Notes: a model not told the origin generated them from the letters alone. Positions 19,145 through 28,306 are shown, numbered from the stretch's first letter. The stretch is DNA of 64,000 bases from Phytophthora colocasiae (GCA_018806915.1 JAGKQI010000104.1:1674001-1738000); one strand, 5' to 3'. A program made the numbers and translations.

Positions 19145-21547
19145 CTACGACGTCCCGTTCCCGTTTTCCGCTGACTTTAGTGCCTCCTTCCGCTTAGCCA
19201 TGTACTCGTCATTCCTGGCCTTGGCTTTGGGGTCTGGACAGTCTCGCGCCATGTGCCCATGCTTGCTACACGCATAACACTTTGGTCCGACGGTCCAGTA
19301 TGAAGCCCAATGACCGCTCTGCCCACAGATCCGACAACTGGTCTCTCTCGGTGGCGACTTCTTCGAGGTTCGTTGTTTCTGGCCTTCTTCTGCTAACACT
19401 TGCCGTACTGCCGCCTTCAACTTCTTCTGGGGCTTCGCATCTCCTTCTTCGTCACTAGAATGCACTGTACGCTTCGGTTTTGCTTTCTTCCGGGACTTCA
19501 GCTCGTACTCCTCCTCGCTGGTGTCCGTCGTACGCCGTTGCTTGCTCGCTTTGCGAGACTGTGTGTCCCGTTCCTCGTCGTCCGAAGATTCTACGTCTCG
19601 CCGCGCTCGCTGCTTCCGTTCGTCGCGCCGGTTGTCCGCCTTCCTCGCTTTCGTACGTTTCTGAACCGTAGGCTCTGCCCAGTATCGCGAATTCCACTTC
19701 CTTCCTGCCGGCAACTCGTACTTCCCGGTTATGATGTTCCACGCCCCTTTCGGATTCGTATAGAGGACGAGGCCATCTGGATCCACAGCTGCGTAATTTT
19801 TGATTCCTTCTACGGTACCAGATACCGGGACATACACACTACCCACGCCTGGCAAAGTCACCGTCCTCGCCGCGATACCATCCGTGGCTGCCGTTTCAGT
19901 CGTCGCCGTCGTCGTCGTTTGTCCAGTTGGTGCCAGTTGCGAAAGGTTTTCCATCGGGTCATCGATTTCCGTTGCTTTGATCACCGCTTCTTCCAGATTT
20001 TCTGGTTCCTGCTGCTTCACCAACTGACGCGTAGTTTTGTCCATGCCGCGGTAGAATTGTGCCATCAATACGCGTTCACTTACACGGCTTCGTCCTGCTG
20101 CTTTCCGTAGAGCGGCTGCGTAATCAGCATGTGATTCCTTTGCACCTCTTGACCTGGTGTTCACTCGATATTCCGCTAGTGAGATATCCTCCTTCGGTCC
20201 ATACCGCCGTAATAGAGCCTGCTTCAGATGTGTCCACGTGCGTTGATTGTCTGTCAGTCTGCGATTGAAGTCTACCCACCAACATGCGGCTTCGCCCATG
20301 AGCTTGTTCCCCAGGATAAAGTAAAGCGCATGATCACTCCACTCTCCACGTCCTGATTCCTTAGCGCCCTGCAACGCCAAATCGATGCGGTCCGTCCAAG
20401 TGGATACCGTCGCTCCAGTCGTAGGGGTGAACGTTGGCAGTTCCAGATCCTTGACATTACCTCTTCGTCGCCCACGTGCTTCATGACGCTCTCGGCGTCG
20501 CTCGCGTCGTGGTGATCCGCGTTGGTCTCGTCGTCTTCCCCCTCGCGGTTCTCGTTGCTCGTGACGTTCCCGGCGCTGTTCAATCCGTGCGTCTCTTTCT
20601 GATTCGTCAGTGGAACTGTCTTCAGAGCTGCTTCGTCGGCGTTGTCTCCGTCCTGCGTCGTGCCTTCCATTATCGTCAGAGTCGCTTTCACTGCTGGAGG
20701 AGGATGGCTGCCCGTCACCTCCTGGTTGTTCTCGTCGTTGCCGTTCAGGTTGTCGTCTAGGAGGCGCTTCTCGCCGGCCTTGCGATCGCTCTCTCCGTTC
20801 CCGCCCTCGTGACCTACGTCGGTTCACTCGCCGTGCATCTTCATCGGAATCTCGCCGTACATTCTGGTGAGGAGGTCGCTGTGCTTGCTGGTCACGATAT
20901 TCATCTTCTGCAGCCTGTCGGAGTTCACTCCGAGGCCCAGGTTCACGCCGCAACCGTAACTGCCGAACTTCTTCACGGAGCTCGTGAAGTGCTGTCGCCA
21001 TAGTTTCCATTTCGGAGGGTTGATGTACGGGAACGTCGTCATCAGGTTCATCTTCGGCTGCATGTGGCGCGCCTTCACGTACTGGCTCGTTGCCGTCGTG
21101 TTCCTCGGCTACGTCGTTAGCGGTCTCTTGTTGTCCAGAGCCTGGGGCGGCATCCAGTCTCACCACTCGTGGCTGCTCGTCTTCCGTGCGTATCGGGAGT
21201 TCCCCAAGTACAGCGCTAATTAGCTCTCGTCCACTGCGAAAAGCTGTCTGTCCTTCTCCCGAGGCTGCAGCGGTAGCCAAGAAGCGTTCGGCTTCTTCCC
21301 ATTCCTTTCGAGCTTGACTCCTCGTCATGACTGCTGACTCTTCTTCTTCCTCAGCGGGTATAGCGCGTTTGTCTTCATACTCATCAGGACTGATCGTCGC
21401 TTCGTCACTACTGTTCCGGTCGCCTACGGCACCTTCATTAATAGCCTCATCACGGCGTCGAGACTGTCCTCTTCTCGAGCTTTGCGATCGCGTCGCTTTC
21501 TTCCTCGTGACTCGTGTCCGTGCTGTCTCTCGCGTTTTAGTTGGCAT
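19145..21547 (-). CDS. gag: gag polyprotein of element B
   Basis: The frame is open from 21604, but that first ATG overlaps the LTR edge and the primer-binding site, so I prefer the Met at 21547 (MPTKTRETARTRV), giving about 800 residues. The first half is a highly charged, Arg- and Glu-rich disordered region. A capsid-like part follows (WTHLKQALLRRYGP, SRVSERVLMAQFYRGM). Two zinc-knuckle-like motifs are near the end: CRICGQSGHWASYW, which lacks the last Cys, and CYACSKHGHMARDC, a normal CCHC (about 19235-19280). This Gag is longer than usual for Ty3/Gypsy (commonly 300-500 residues). It is intact in one frame. Confidence 0.85.
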   Translation of the reverse strand: MPTKTRETARTRVTRKKATRSQSSRRGQSRRRDEAINEGAVGDRNSSDEATISPDEYEDKRAIPAEEEEESAVMTRSQARKEWEEAERFLATAAASGEGQTAFRSGRELISAVLGELPIRTEDEQPRVVRLDAAPGSGQQETANDVAEEHDGNEPVREGAPHAAEDEPDDDVPVHQPSEMETMATALHELREEVRQLRLRREPGPRSELRQAAEDEYRDQQAQRPPHQNVRRDSDEDARRVNRRRSRGRERRERSQGRREAPPRRQPERQRREQPGGDGQPSSSSSESDSDDNGRHDAGRRQRRRSSSEDSSTDESERDARIEQRRERHEQREPRGGRRRDQRGSPRRERRRERHEARGRRRGNVKDLELPTFTPTTGATVSTWTDRIDLALQGAKESGRGEWSDHALYFILGNKLMGEAACWWVDFNRRLTDNQRTWTHLKQALLRRYGPKEDISLAEYRVNTRSRGAKESHADYAAALRKAAGRSRVSERVLMAQFYRGMDKTTRQLVKQQEPENLEEAVIKATEIDDPMENLSQLAPTGQTTTTATTETAATDGIAARTVTLPGVGSVYVPVSGTVEGIKNYAAVDPDGLVLYTNPKGAWNIITGKYELPAGRKWNSRYWAEPTVQKRTKARKADNRRDERKQRARRDVESSDDEERDTQSRKASKQRRTTDTSEEEYELKSRKKAKPKRTVHSSDEEGDAKPQKKLKAAVRQVLAEEGQKQRTSKKSPPRETSCRICGQSGHWASYWTVGPKCYACSKHGHMARDCPDPKAKARNDEYMAKRKEALKSAENGNGTS

Positions 21548-21584
21548 CCTCGTGCGTTTCGGCTGACGTGAGACAATAAGAGAA

Positions 21585-21603
21585 GGCCCCTGTATCACCA
21601 CCA
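21585..21603 (-). other. Primer-binding site of element B
   Basis: On the minus strand the bases directly after the 5' LTR are TGGTGGTGATACAGGGGCC, starting with the TGG complement of a tRNA CCA end. The tRNA is not identified. Confidence 0.75.
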
Positions 21604-22535
21604 TGTAACAGGTTTATTCTCTCACTGCCAGTCAGTGGGTCGTCGCTCGTGTGCTGCGCTGGGTGGTGTGCCCAAGGATCGGGTGTCGAAGGACACTCTT
21701 CAACGTCAACTGGTCGTCTCCTGGCTCGGTTCACCGCGCCGGCTCGTTCGTCGTTCGTCAACGAAGAACTTGCCTACTTATATTAACGTATGTGAATATA
21801 CACTACGCTCGTCTCTTTCGTTCGTCTCTTTCGTTCGTCTCTTTCGTTCGTGCCTGCGCTTTCAGACGTAAACGTATACAGCTTCCCTGGTTGTCCCTCA
21901 GTCCCGTGACACCTGCTTCGGGCCGTACCAATCGAACCGTTGTCCGCTATTGGCTGCCACAGACGCCACCGCCTGAGAACCCAACTAGTTCTACTGATCC
22001 GCCTGGTCGCTCAGCTATGCAGCAGCTCGCTCGCTACTGACTTCGTTCGTCGTTTAGAGCGGGTCCTCGGACTCCACTCGTGGTTGTCTCCACTTCGTTC
22101 GTCGTTTAGAGCGGTCCCGTTGGACGCCACTCGTTGTTGTCTCAACCTTCAGTAGCTCTTAGCCACTGGCTTCGTTCGTCGTTTGTAAGCAGTTCCCTCA
22201 GGTTCCACTTGTGGTTGTCTCCACCTTCAGCTACACTTCACTGGTCGTTCGTCGTTTGGAGTGTGTCTCGCGACTCCTTCCTACTTGGTCAATTCGCAAC
22301 TGCTTCCCACCCGGTCGATTCGAGACTGACTGTCCAGTCCGCCATTGCGTTCGTCTGGCATCCCAGTCAGTCGTAGCTTCAACGTAGGCCTGTCTGCCTG
22401 CATGTTCGCGAGCGTCTCTCTCATTGGTGCTCCAGCGAGCCACTTCGAAGTCACTGGTAGGATTCTTCCATGCCTTGGCTGCTGTGGGACGGTAGATCCC
22501 AGATCCGCGCCCTTCTGCAAGTCAGGCATATTACA
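21604..22535 (-). repeat. 5' LTR of element B (right copy)
   Basis: Same sequence as 12209-13139 except GTGGG for GTGGT, one extra C in TCGGGCC, and ACTTCG for ACTTTG. Because the element runs on the minus strand, this is the promoter-bearing upstream LTR. Confidence 0.95.
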
Positions 22536-22539
22536 AAGT

Positions 22540-23275
22540 GTTTACACTTCTTGGTTCACAATTGTCAATGTCGACTGCGGATCATGCGCAGACGGACGGA
22601 CAGACCGAACGTGTCAACTGCGTACTGGGTGACACGCTGAAGAGCTACGCTCACTCGTTCCCGCATTGGAGCGAGTGCTTGCCGATGGCAGAGTTTGCCA
22701 TCAACAACTCGGTGCATGCCTCGACAGGGCATACACCGTTCTACGTGAATGCCATGAGGCATCCGCGATTGCCGAGCATGCTCGGCGGGGTAGCTTCCTC
22801 CTTAAGTGGGGGAGGATCTACGGTTGCGTCCGAACAACCGCAGAATGCAACTGATAGCAGCACACTATCAGCTGCGGTGACGCGTGCGACGTCTCGGTCG
22901 AGCAGGAACGAGCGCGCGATGTCTGTGCCGGGCACAGACATGAGAGATGATAGCGAGCAGGCAGGGCCTGCTGCTGACAAGGGCGACAAGCTGAAAGGAT
23001 TCAGCTCGGGTGCGCTAGACTTTGTCCAGCGAAGACAAGCCGTCATACGGTTTGTCCAGGATGCTATCGCAGCTTCTGTCGATCGACAGAAGCTGAACGC
23101 TGATACTGTTGGTAGAGGCAACACAAATGAATTCGAAAAGGGTTCATTAGTTTTGTTAGCTACACAAAACCTACCTAGACATGCAGTGTCTGACTTTGGA
23201 GCAAGCAAGCTTGCTCCAAGATTCATTGGGCCGTTCAAAGTACTTGAACGGCACAGCAACTGCAATACCGGCTGG
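22540..23275 (+). pseudogene. pol: Integrase C-terminal part of element A
   Basis: Continues the integrase across the nested element: LLGSQLSMSTADHAQ, then TDGQTERVN, whose Glu is the third catalytic residue, then SECLPMAEFAINN and GHTPFYVNAMRHPRLP, standard wording for this enzyme. The frame runs through a variable linker (22800-23120) into LAPRFIGPFKVLERH and is then lost by an indel near 23255, just before the next block. The 4 bases 22536-22539 repeat those before element B (12205-12208). Confidence 0.88.
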
Positions 23276-23289
23276 ACATACCGTCCAGC

Positions 23290-23844
23290 ATGAGGCTCCA
23301 CCCGACCTTCTACGTCGGGCGGTTGAAGCCGTACGTGCAGCACGGACTACCTAGGGTTGGTAGTCCGACTGAGGAGTGCGAGAGGCCTGGAAGGCCTTCT
23401 CGAGACCGTCGACACGGTCGATCAACCGGTTCACTCTCGTCCCAAGACCGGACGAGAGGTTCGAGGCAGTCTGAGCCGCCTCGCAGACCTCAGCACGGAG
23501 GACACGAACCTCCTGCTTCAGAGCAGCTATCTCAGCGCTCTGTGTCTGCTCCAGCGCAGCAACTCGATCGTGCAGGGCACGATCGTCATGGTCATAGCGT
23601 TGATCATGCGGAGGGAGTGTTCCCACCCCCTCCGCCGCCGTTGCGCGACGCGCGTGGAGCGATCCGCTGGATTGTTGAGCGGATTGTGGCTCATAAGAGA
23701 ACGAACTCTCAAGGGGTTCGTTTTCGTATTCGTTGGAGAGGATTTCCTCCCCATCGAGATACATGGGAGCCGCGGAACGTCCTGATGGAGGACGTTCCGG
23801 AAATGGTGAGAGCGTACGAAGCCCACCATAACTTGCAGGGGTAA
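23290..23844 (+). pseudogene. pol: Chromodomain end of element A pol
   Basis: Starts with RLHPTFYVGRLKPYV, the usual segment after the integrase core, and ends with a chromodomain (WIVERIVAHKR, FRIRWRGFPPHRDTWEP, about 23665-23800). Chromodomains guide chromovirus integrases to modified histone tails. The key aromatic positions appear to be W, W and W in IRW, IRWRG and DTWEP. The region is shifted in frame relative to the integrase part. Its 3' half overlaps the antisense ORF 24898-23351, so both strands are coding-like over about 490 bases. Confidence 0.85.
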
Positions 23845-24898
23845 GCCCTGCACGAGGAGTGCTGCGGTTAGCCACAGCACTCGGAGCCTCGCGTGGCACA
23901 ATACGACCACGGAGCTCCTTGATGTGATCGGGTACACGGACGACCGTGTACCCCAGGAGATCACTTTCGGTGAGACGTGTTGCCAAGGGTTGGCAACACG
24001 GGCAGGGTGTGCCAAAGGGAACGGCACATGGGATCCCCGCTTCCATGGACTGATCATGGAGGCGTTCACACTTACCACGCGTAGTGTAAGTGTAGTAGCG
24101 ATCGCGAGCCGCAGCAACGCGCTCGCGATATGCCTTCGGGCCTTTGTTGAAGTTTTCAACAAAGGCGTTCCACGACTGACAAAGTGCCTGCCACTCTGGC
24201 ACTTTGCTCTTGCGCGAAGTCTTCTTCGCTGCATAGTATCGGAGCTCGTGGAAGAGTCCGATATAGTAGTCGCGTCTTTGAGTCTCGGACTCAAAGACAA
24301 CCTTAGCGGCGACGTCGTCGTCGTTGATACTGTTGCATGAGTACAACAGTATCGGGTTCGGTGGTGAACTAGCACCGAACCGGTCATGGATTTCTGCCTC
24401 AGTAGGCATCCATGGTGTGCGCACTGGCGGATCAGTGCGCGGGGCAGTGAGCGCCCTCGACATGGGGGACGCTTCATCATCACTGCGCGGACGCTTCGAG
24501 CTTGAAGCGTCCGAGGCCTCATCACGAGGTCGTCGAGATCCCACGGGTGGGTCTGACGTGTCTTCAGACAAAGACACAGGAGCGGGAGCCTTGACATCAA
24601 CCTCCCCCTCCTCGACATCCTCCTCATAGTCGAGGATGTCTTCGTAGTCCTCTCCAAAGAGTTCTTTGAGAGGGACAGCAGGATTCTTAATCTCTGCTAG
24701 AGAAGAAGACTTCTTCTTCTTCTCATGCTTCTCCTTATGGAGAGCATGGTACTTAGTGACAGAGAGCTTCTCTGTCGGACCGCTGGAAGCAGCAGTGCTA
24801 GTGAGCACTGCTGAGGTCGTTGTTCCTGCTGCAGAGGCAGCAGGTGAGGCTTGCGCGTCCGCAGTAGCGGACGGAGACGTGGGCGTTGGCGAGTCCAT
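23351..24898 (-). CDS. Antisense ORF of element A, 515 residues, function unknown
   Basis: An uninterrupted minus-strand frame between the chromodomain and the 3' LTR, starting at ATG 24898 and overlapping the chromodomain at its end. The first 170 residues are disordered (Ser, Thr, Ala, then Lys-rich and Asp/Glu-rich). A more ordered central part (about 180-330) contains QRRDYYIGLFHELRYYA, SWNAFVENFNKGPKAYRERV and a Cys cluster PCAVPFGTPCPCCQP. The C-terminus has a predicted coiled coil (RVAALEQTQSAEIAALKQEV) and ends near 23351. I recognise no family. Antisense ORFs before the 3' LTR are known in some plant Tat-lineage Gypsy elements, but this protein does not look like those to me. It is the only long intact frame in element A. 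Confidence 0.65.
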   Translation of the reverse strand: MDSPTPTSPSATADAQASPAASAAGTTTSAVLTSTAASSGPTEKLSVTKYHALHKEKHEKKKKSSSLAEIKNPAVPLKELFGEDYEDILDYEEDVEEGEVDVKAPAPVSLSEDTSDPPVGSRRPRDEASDASSSKRPRSDDEASPMSRALTAPRTDPPVRTPWMPTEAEIHDRFGASSPPNPILLYSCNSINDDDVAAKVVFESETQRRDYYIGLFHELRYYAAKKTSRKSKVPEWQALCQSWNAFVENFNKGPKAYRERVAAARDRYYTYTTRGKCERLHDQSMEAGIPCAVPFGTPCPCCQPLATRLTESDLLGYTVVRVPDHIKELRGRIVPREAPSAVANRSTPRAGLTPASYGGLRTLSPFPERPPSGRSAAPMYLDGEEILSNEYENEPLESSFSYEPQSAQQSSGSLHARRATAAEGVGTLPPHDQRYDHDDRALHDRVAALEQTQSAEIAALKQEVRVLRAEVCEAAQTASNLSSGLGTRVNRLIDRVDGLEKAFQASRTPQSDYQP

Positions 24899-24989
24899 TG
24901 CGAAATGAACTCGGATTTCTCTCGGGAACTTGACGGTCTTTTTAAGTTCTGTTGATTGACGTATCGAGACCGATACGTCGAATCTTAAC

Positions 24990-24999
24990 GGGGGGATGG
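24990..24999 (+). other. Polypurine tract of element A
   Basis: GGGGGGATGG immediately before the 3' LTR, where second-strand synthesis would be primed. One T interrupts the purines. Confidence 0.75.
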
Positions 25000-25459
25000 T
25001 GTAACGGGGTTACACGTACAAGTGGTTGTACCACTTGTAACTCTAACAGTTAGGATAACTGTTAGAGGTTGGAAATGGGCCTCAGACCTTGGTGTGCTGT
25101 ACACACCAAAGGATACATGGGCGAACCACATTATTGGATGGTTCGTGTGCATTTGTGCATATTATTGGTAGAAAGTAACGGATTTCTACCAATCACTGAG
25201 CAGAGTTTCTGCCAACCACACGTTGGCAGACCCTTTAGAAATAGATAACAAACAGTTTTAGGAGGTCCATAATTGGCTTATGCCAAATTCAATAACAGTT
25301 CTCATTTTACGGTATTTTGCAGTTTAATTTAGTTATATTTGATTTAATTATACTTATTTAAATAAGTATACTTAAATTAAGTCTATTCTAATTGCACGCT
25401 TCCTCATATACCTAAGCGCGCGTGTACGCCACCTAATAGGTCTAGGTAGACCTATTACA
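25000..25459 (+). repeat. 3' LTR of element A
   Basis: 460 bp, the same limits as the 5' LTR. It carries the 10 bases that the 5' LTR lacks and one substitution that restores a perfect GGTGTG/CACACC hairpin. Confidence 0.95.
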
Positions 25460-25706
25460 GTAAAGATGCTGTACGAAACGTGTTGATGTCTCATTCTGCT
25501 ACAAAACCAGCAAAAAAAATGGTCGGAAAGAAAGCTAAACGAACAAAACGCATGGCTCGCCAAGTTTTTCGACTGGCCACCGTAAAGAGGTTTTCCTCCA
25601 AACGCGTGTCGGTGGAGCTCGAGGGCGTTCTACGAACAAGTTGAATTCGTAAACTACTCAACTCGTCTAAACTGGCCAGGTGGATCTCAATATTGCACTT
25701 CACTAT

Positions 25707-25917
25707 AAGATGATGGTGGGATTCACATGCGACATAGACGGGCCATTCATCCAGTATTCAAAACTTTCTCAATATTGCGCTTCACTATACGAAAACTTGT
25801 GAGGTGGGGTATTTTGATATGGGGAAGATGATGGTGGGATTCACATGCGACATAGACGGGCCATTCAGCCAGTATTCAAAACTTTCTCAATATTGCGCTT
25901 CACTATACGAAAACTTG
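25707..25917. repeat. Tandem duplication of a 93-bp unit
   Basis: 25707-25799 and 25825-25917 are the same apart from one T/G difference, separated by 25 bases. Part of the unit (TCAATATTGC, CTTCACTATA) appears a third time just before it at 25687-25706. Confidence 0.9.
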
Positions 25918-26460
25918 CAAACCGGCGCCGTCCATCTAACAGCATGACAAAGTTGCCCGAGCAGCTTTTGCTGCAAACTTTACTTTTTCAAAGTAAAACC
26001 AGATTTTGGCGCCGTATCGTTTTAGTGACGAAAATTATTTTAATTTGGACGGTCCTGACGGCTACCAGTACTACTGGCACGACGTCAGGAACGATCATGA
26101 ACTTTTCTCGAAGCAAGCGATTGGGGGAGGAAGCGTGATGGTGTGGGCGGGCATGAACTATTTTGGCAAAAAGAGATCGCTTTTCTGGAGGGGAAACAAA
26201 ACTCTAAATGCTACACCTTTTCTCGATAATCTTCGTGAAAATCATGGCGTTTCTAGACCGATTGTCAACAAGACAACGCATCTATTCACGAACCACGATA
26301 TACTAAGGCTCACATTGAGGAGGATCCGTAAGCTGAAGTAGCCTTCGAAAAGCCCAGATTTGAACCCGATAGAAAATGTTTGGGGGCAGTTGGCATGGTC
26401 TGTGTATGAAGGCGAGCGAGCGGCAGTTTGATTCTGAAGATGAATTAAAGCCTCAGACCA
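25918..26460 (+). pseudogene. Tc1/mariner transposase remnant
   Basis: Plus-strand frames contain FSDENYFNLDGPDGYQYY, then GGGSVMVWAGMNYFGK, the block around the first catalytic Asp of Tc1-like transposases. Further on, in shifted frames, come a decayed version of the HIHT-like block near 26270-26320 and SPDLNPIENVWG-like sequence near 26355-26385. The N-terminal DNA-binding half is missing. Stops and shifts make it non-functional. Confidence 0.75.
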
Positions 26461-27084
26461 CTCGTAGCTGAAACAGCATCAAGCAAAGCTACAAACGGCA
26501 CCTCGTGGATCGTATATGCCGTCACTGCCTATAACCATAGCCACGTTGGCGATGCTGCAGTACTTACGGCCCCATCTACGACAAAAATAAGACAGAACGT
26601 AAGCCGATTTCGTCTGCAAACGGCGGATCCAGTTCTAAGAAATTAATTGTCAGTTCGTTGTCTTGAAGTGGATGTCGGTAGGGATTCCGGGGGGTTGCCT
26701 AACCTAACGTTAAAACGAACCTTCTTAGCAAACGAATCTTCTGTGCATGGACTATTGTATATTAAAAGCAGATGTCAAGGTAATTCCGTATAAAACCGTG
26801 AGCAAACAACAAGATAAAACTACCGGAAATGTTTTTAGAGGGAAGTCATGTATGCTTCTTATAGTTGTGTTTTCAGTACATTTCTATGATGAATGATCCG
26901 GTCAAGCTTTCAGGGATCTTATACTGAGCTTGGACCTGAGTTCTCGGAACTAATGCCTGTGTCAAAAGCTTTAGCGAAGATGCCAACTATAACCTCTTTT
27001 GCATTGTAGTAGGTAACTTTAATTTAAAGTCTTTAAATCTATTCTGCTCTACTTAATATAATTCGAAATAGTATTGAACATGTG
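26461..27084. other. No recognisable gene
   Basis: AT-rich sequence with only short frames, between two Tc1/mariner remnants. I see nothing to annotate. Confidence 0.5.
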
Positions 27085-27086
27085 TA

Positions 27087-27257
27087 CAGTGCGGGCGGAA
27101 AATATACGGCCACCCACGTTTTTCGATGTGTTTTAGCCAATAAGAAGCAATGAATCGAAAGACATTGACCAATAGAAACTAGATAGCAAAGCGAATCGAA
27201 TAGCGGTCGATTCACGCCAATCCTAAAAATACTCGCTGCACAGCAATCGAAAACAGC
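27087..27257 (+). repeat. Left terminal inverted repeat of the Tc1/mariner element
   Basis: Aligns with the reverse complement of 28471-28640 with scattered mismatches; similarity fades after about 165 bases. Confidence 0.88.
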
Positions 27258-27354
27258 AACTTCAACATGACTGAGGTAGGCGAAACCTATACAGCCTTTG
27301 CACCGTTTGTCAGCTATTGAAGCGCTAAGAAGCTTTAAACACATCCTAATACTT

Positions 27355-28306
27355 GGACTTGGCTCCACGTAGCTCCAGCAAGCTGACACAACGTTTGGGC
27401 ATCGAATTAAGCAGTTTATCGATATAATCTGTGCCGATTTCCTCCCAGCACCTTTGGATAGTTGCCATTAGCGAGTCTCTCGTCTGAAACTGCCGTCCAT
27501 TACCGTATGCAGCTCACTCCAGCACGCCCCACATATTTTCAATGGGGTTTGAGTCTGGGAACTTAGCTGGCCAGTCCATCAGCTCCACATTTTTCTCTGT
27601 GAAGAACTCCTTTGTCTTGCGCGCTGAGTGAATGGATGCATTATACTGTTGGAAGATGCACTCACGCCTGTATGCACGATCGATAAAAGTCAGTAGATGC
27701 CTGGACAGGGTTCATATTTAGCTCTCGCTAGTTTGTGTCCCTTCTAGGATCACGAGTTCGCTTTTACCTCTTGAACAAAATGCCCCCCATACCATCACAC
27801 TGCCACCACCACTTTGACGACTTGAGTAGACCTGGCGCTCAAACCTCAAATCGTGCCAGTAATATTGCAGGCAATCGGGACCGACAAGATTAAACTTCTT
27901 CTCAGGCCCCATTTCCTGGCGTCCCATGTCAGCTTTTACCTCGCCCACACAAGCCGAGCTTCTTTATGCTTTTTGGTGAGCACAGGGGATGACTTGCGCT
28001 CGCACGGAGGAGCTCCCGAACCCTGCGAACACTAATGGGGAGTTGGAGGTGCTGCTGGAGGCCCTGGGCGCTCAGCTTCCCTTTCGATGCCTCTCGATAG
28101 AGACGTCGCTCGGCAGCCAGGGTCAGCTTCTTGGGTCGTCCAGGGCGCTTAGTGGTGTTGTAGTGGTCGGGGTCGGCCAGAAATGAATGCACAACACCTC
28201 TAGAGCGTCCTAAGCCCTTTGCGATTGCACGTTCGCTTAAACCACACTTCCGCAAGGCAAGAATTTGACCTCTTTCGTTTTCTATCAGACTCGTCCCTCT
28301 TGGCAT
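27355..28306 (-). pseudogene. Tc1-like transposase, inactive
   Basis: The N-terminus from ATG 28306 (MPRGTSLIENERGQIL) has the paired helix-turn-helix DNA-binding region, including KCGLSERAIAKGLGRSR and KRPGRPKKLT. After a frameshift near 27945 come EKKFNLVGPDCLQYYWHDL and GGGSVMVWGAF, but the FSDE segment with the first catalytic Asp is deleted. In the next block the codon for the second Asp is TAT, so QYNASIH stands where QDNASIH is usual. SNPIENMWGVLE and a C-terminal LLNSMPKRC stretch follow, with stops between. It therefore lacks two of three catalytic acids. Confidence 0.85.

Larger units (their letters stand above)
12209..22535 (-). mobile_element. Element B: Ty3/Gypsy retrotransposon nested in element A
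   Basis: 10,327 bp with 931- and 932-bp LTRs that differ, on reading, by two substitutions and one single-base indel, and with the 4-bp target duplication AAGT at 12205-12208 and 22536-22539. Coding order on the minus strand is gag, protease, RT, RNase H, integrase. The insertion point falls inside one 10-bp arm of a hairpin of element A, next to its loop. LTR identity near 99.7 percent indicates a recent insertion, later than A. Its pol is split over several frames in spite of this. B does not share the hairpin pattern of A and has no chromodomain that I can see. Confidence 0.95.
7276..24999 (+). repeat. Hairpin-saturated internal region of element A (excluding nested B)
   Basis: Short perfect inverted repeats occur nearly back to back outside 12209-22539. 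Examples: 7512-7521/7525-7534, 7860-7868/7879-7887, 8085-8094/8104-8113, 8340-8348/8356-8364, 8384-8392/8396-8404, 8415-8423/8430-8438, 9592-9600/9606-9614, 9719-9727/9731-9739, 9800-9808/9814-9822, 9871-9878/9884-9891, 10105-10114/10119-10128, 10605-10613/10621-10629, 10631-10640/10647-10656, 10742-10752/10759-10769, 10903-10911/10915-10923, 10931-10940/10945-10954, 11160-11170/11176-11186, 23070-23095, 23196-23206/23209-23219, 23976-23986/23990-24000, 24140-24151/24155-24166, 24326-24335/24344-24353, 24958-24966/24971-24979. They fall in coding sequence of every domain and on the antisense ORF alike. Confidence 0.92.
6826..25459 (+). mobile_element. Element A: Ty3/Gypsy chromovirus with nested insertion
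   Basis: Two direct LTRs (6826-7275 and 25000-25459) flank, in order, a primer-binding leader, gag with a zinc knuckle, protease, a long linker, reverse transcriptase, RNase H, integrase and a chromodomain, which is the Ty3/Gypsy order with a chromovirus C-terminus. An antisense ORF lies between the chromodomain and the 3' LTR. Element B (12209-22535) is inserted in the integrase gene. The LTRs differ by one substitution and one 10-nt indel, so A is also fairly young. Flanking bases (CCAAA left, GTAAA right) do not form a perfect target duplication. Several stops and frameshifts make this copy non-coding as it stands. Its sequence is saturated with short hairpins, described separately. Confidence 0.93.

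Noticed and set aside
18352..20110. Plus-strand frames of 281 and 236 codons inside element B
   Set aside because: They run opposite to gag and pol, are Arg/Ser/Leu-rich and have no recognisable domain. Shadows of the charged Gag and linker.
21547..21604. ATG at 21604 as the start of element B gag
   Set aside because: It spans the LTR boundary and the primer-binding site. The Met at 21547 is a better start, though without RNA data either is possible.
23527..24657. Second minus-strand frame of 376 codons
   Set aside because: It overlaps the 515-codon antisense ORF in another frame, is rich in Arg/Thr/Ser without structure, and looks like a shadow.
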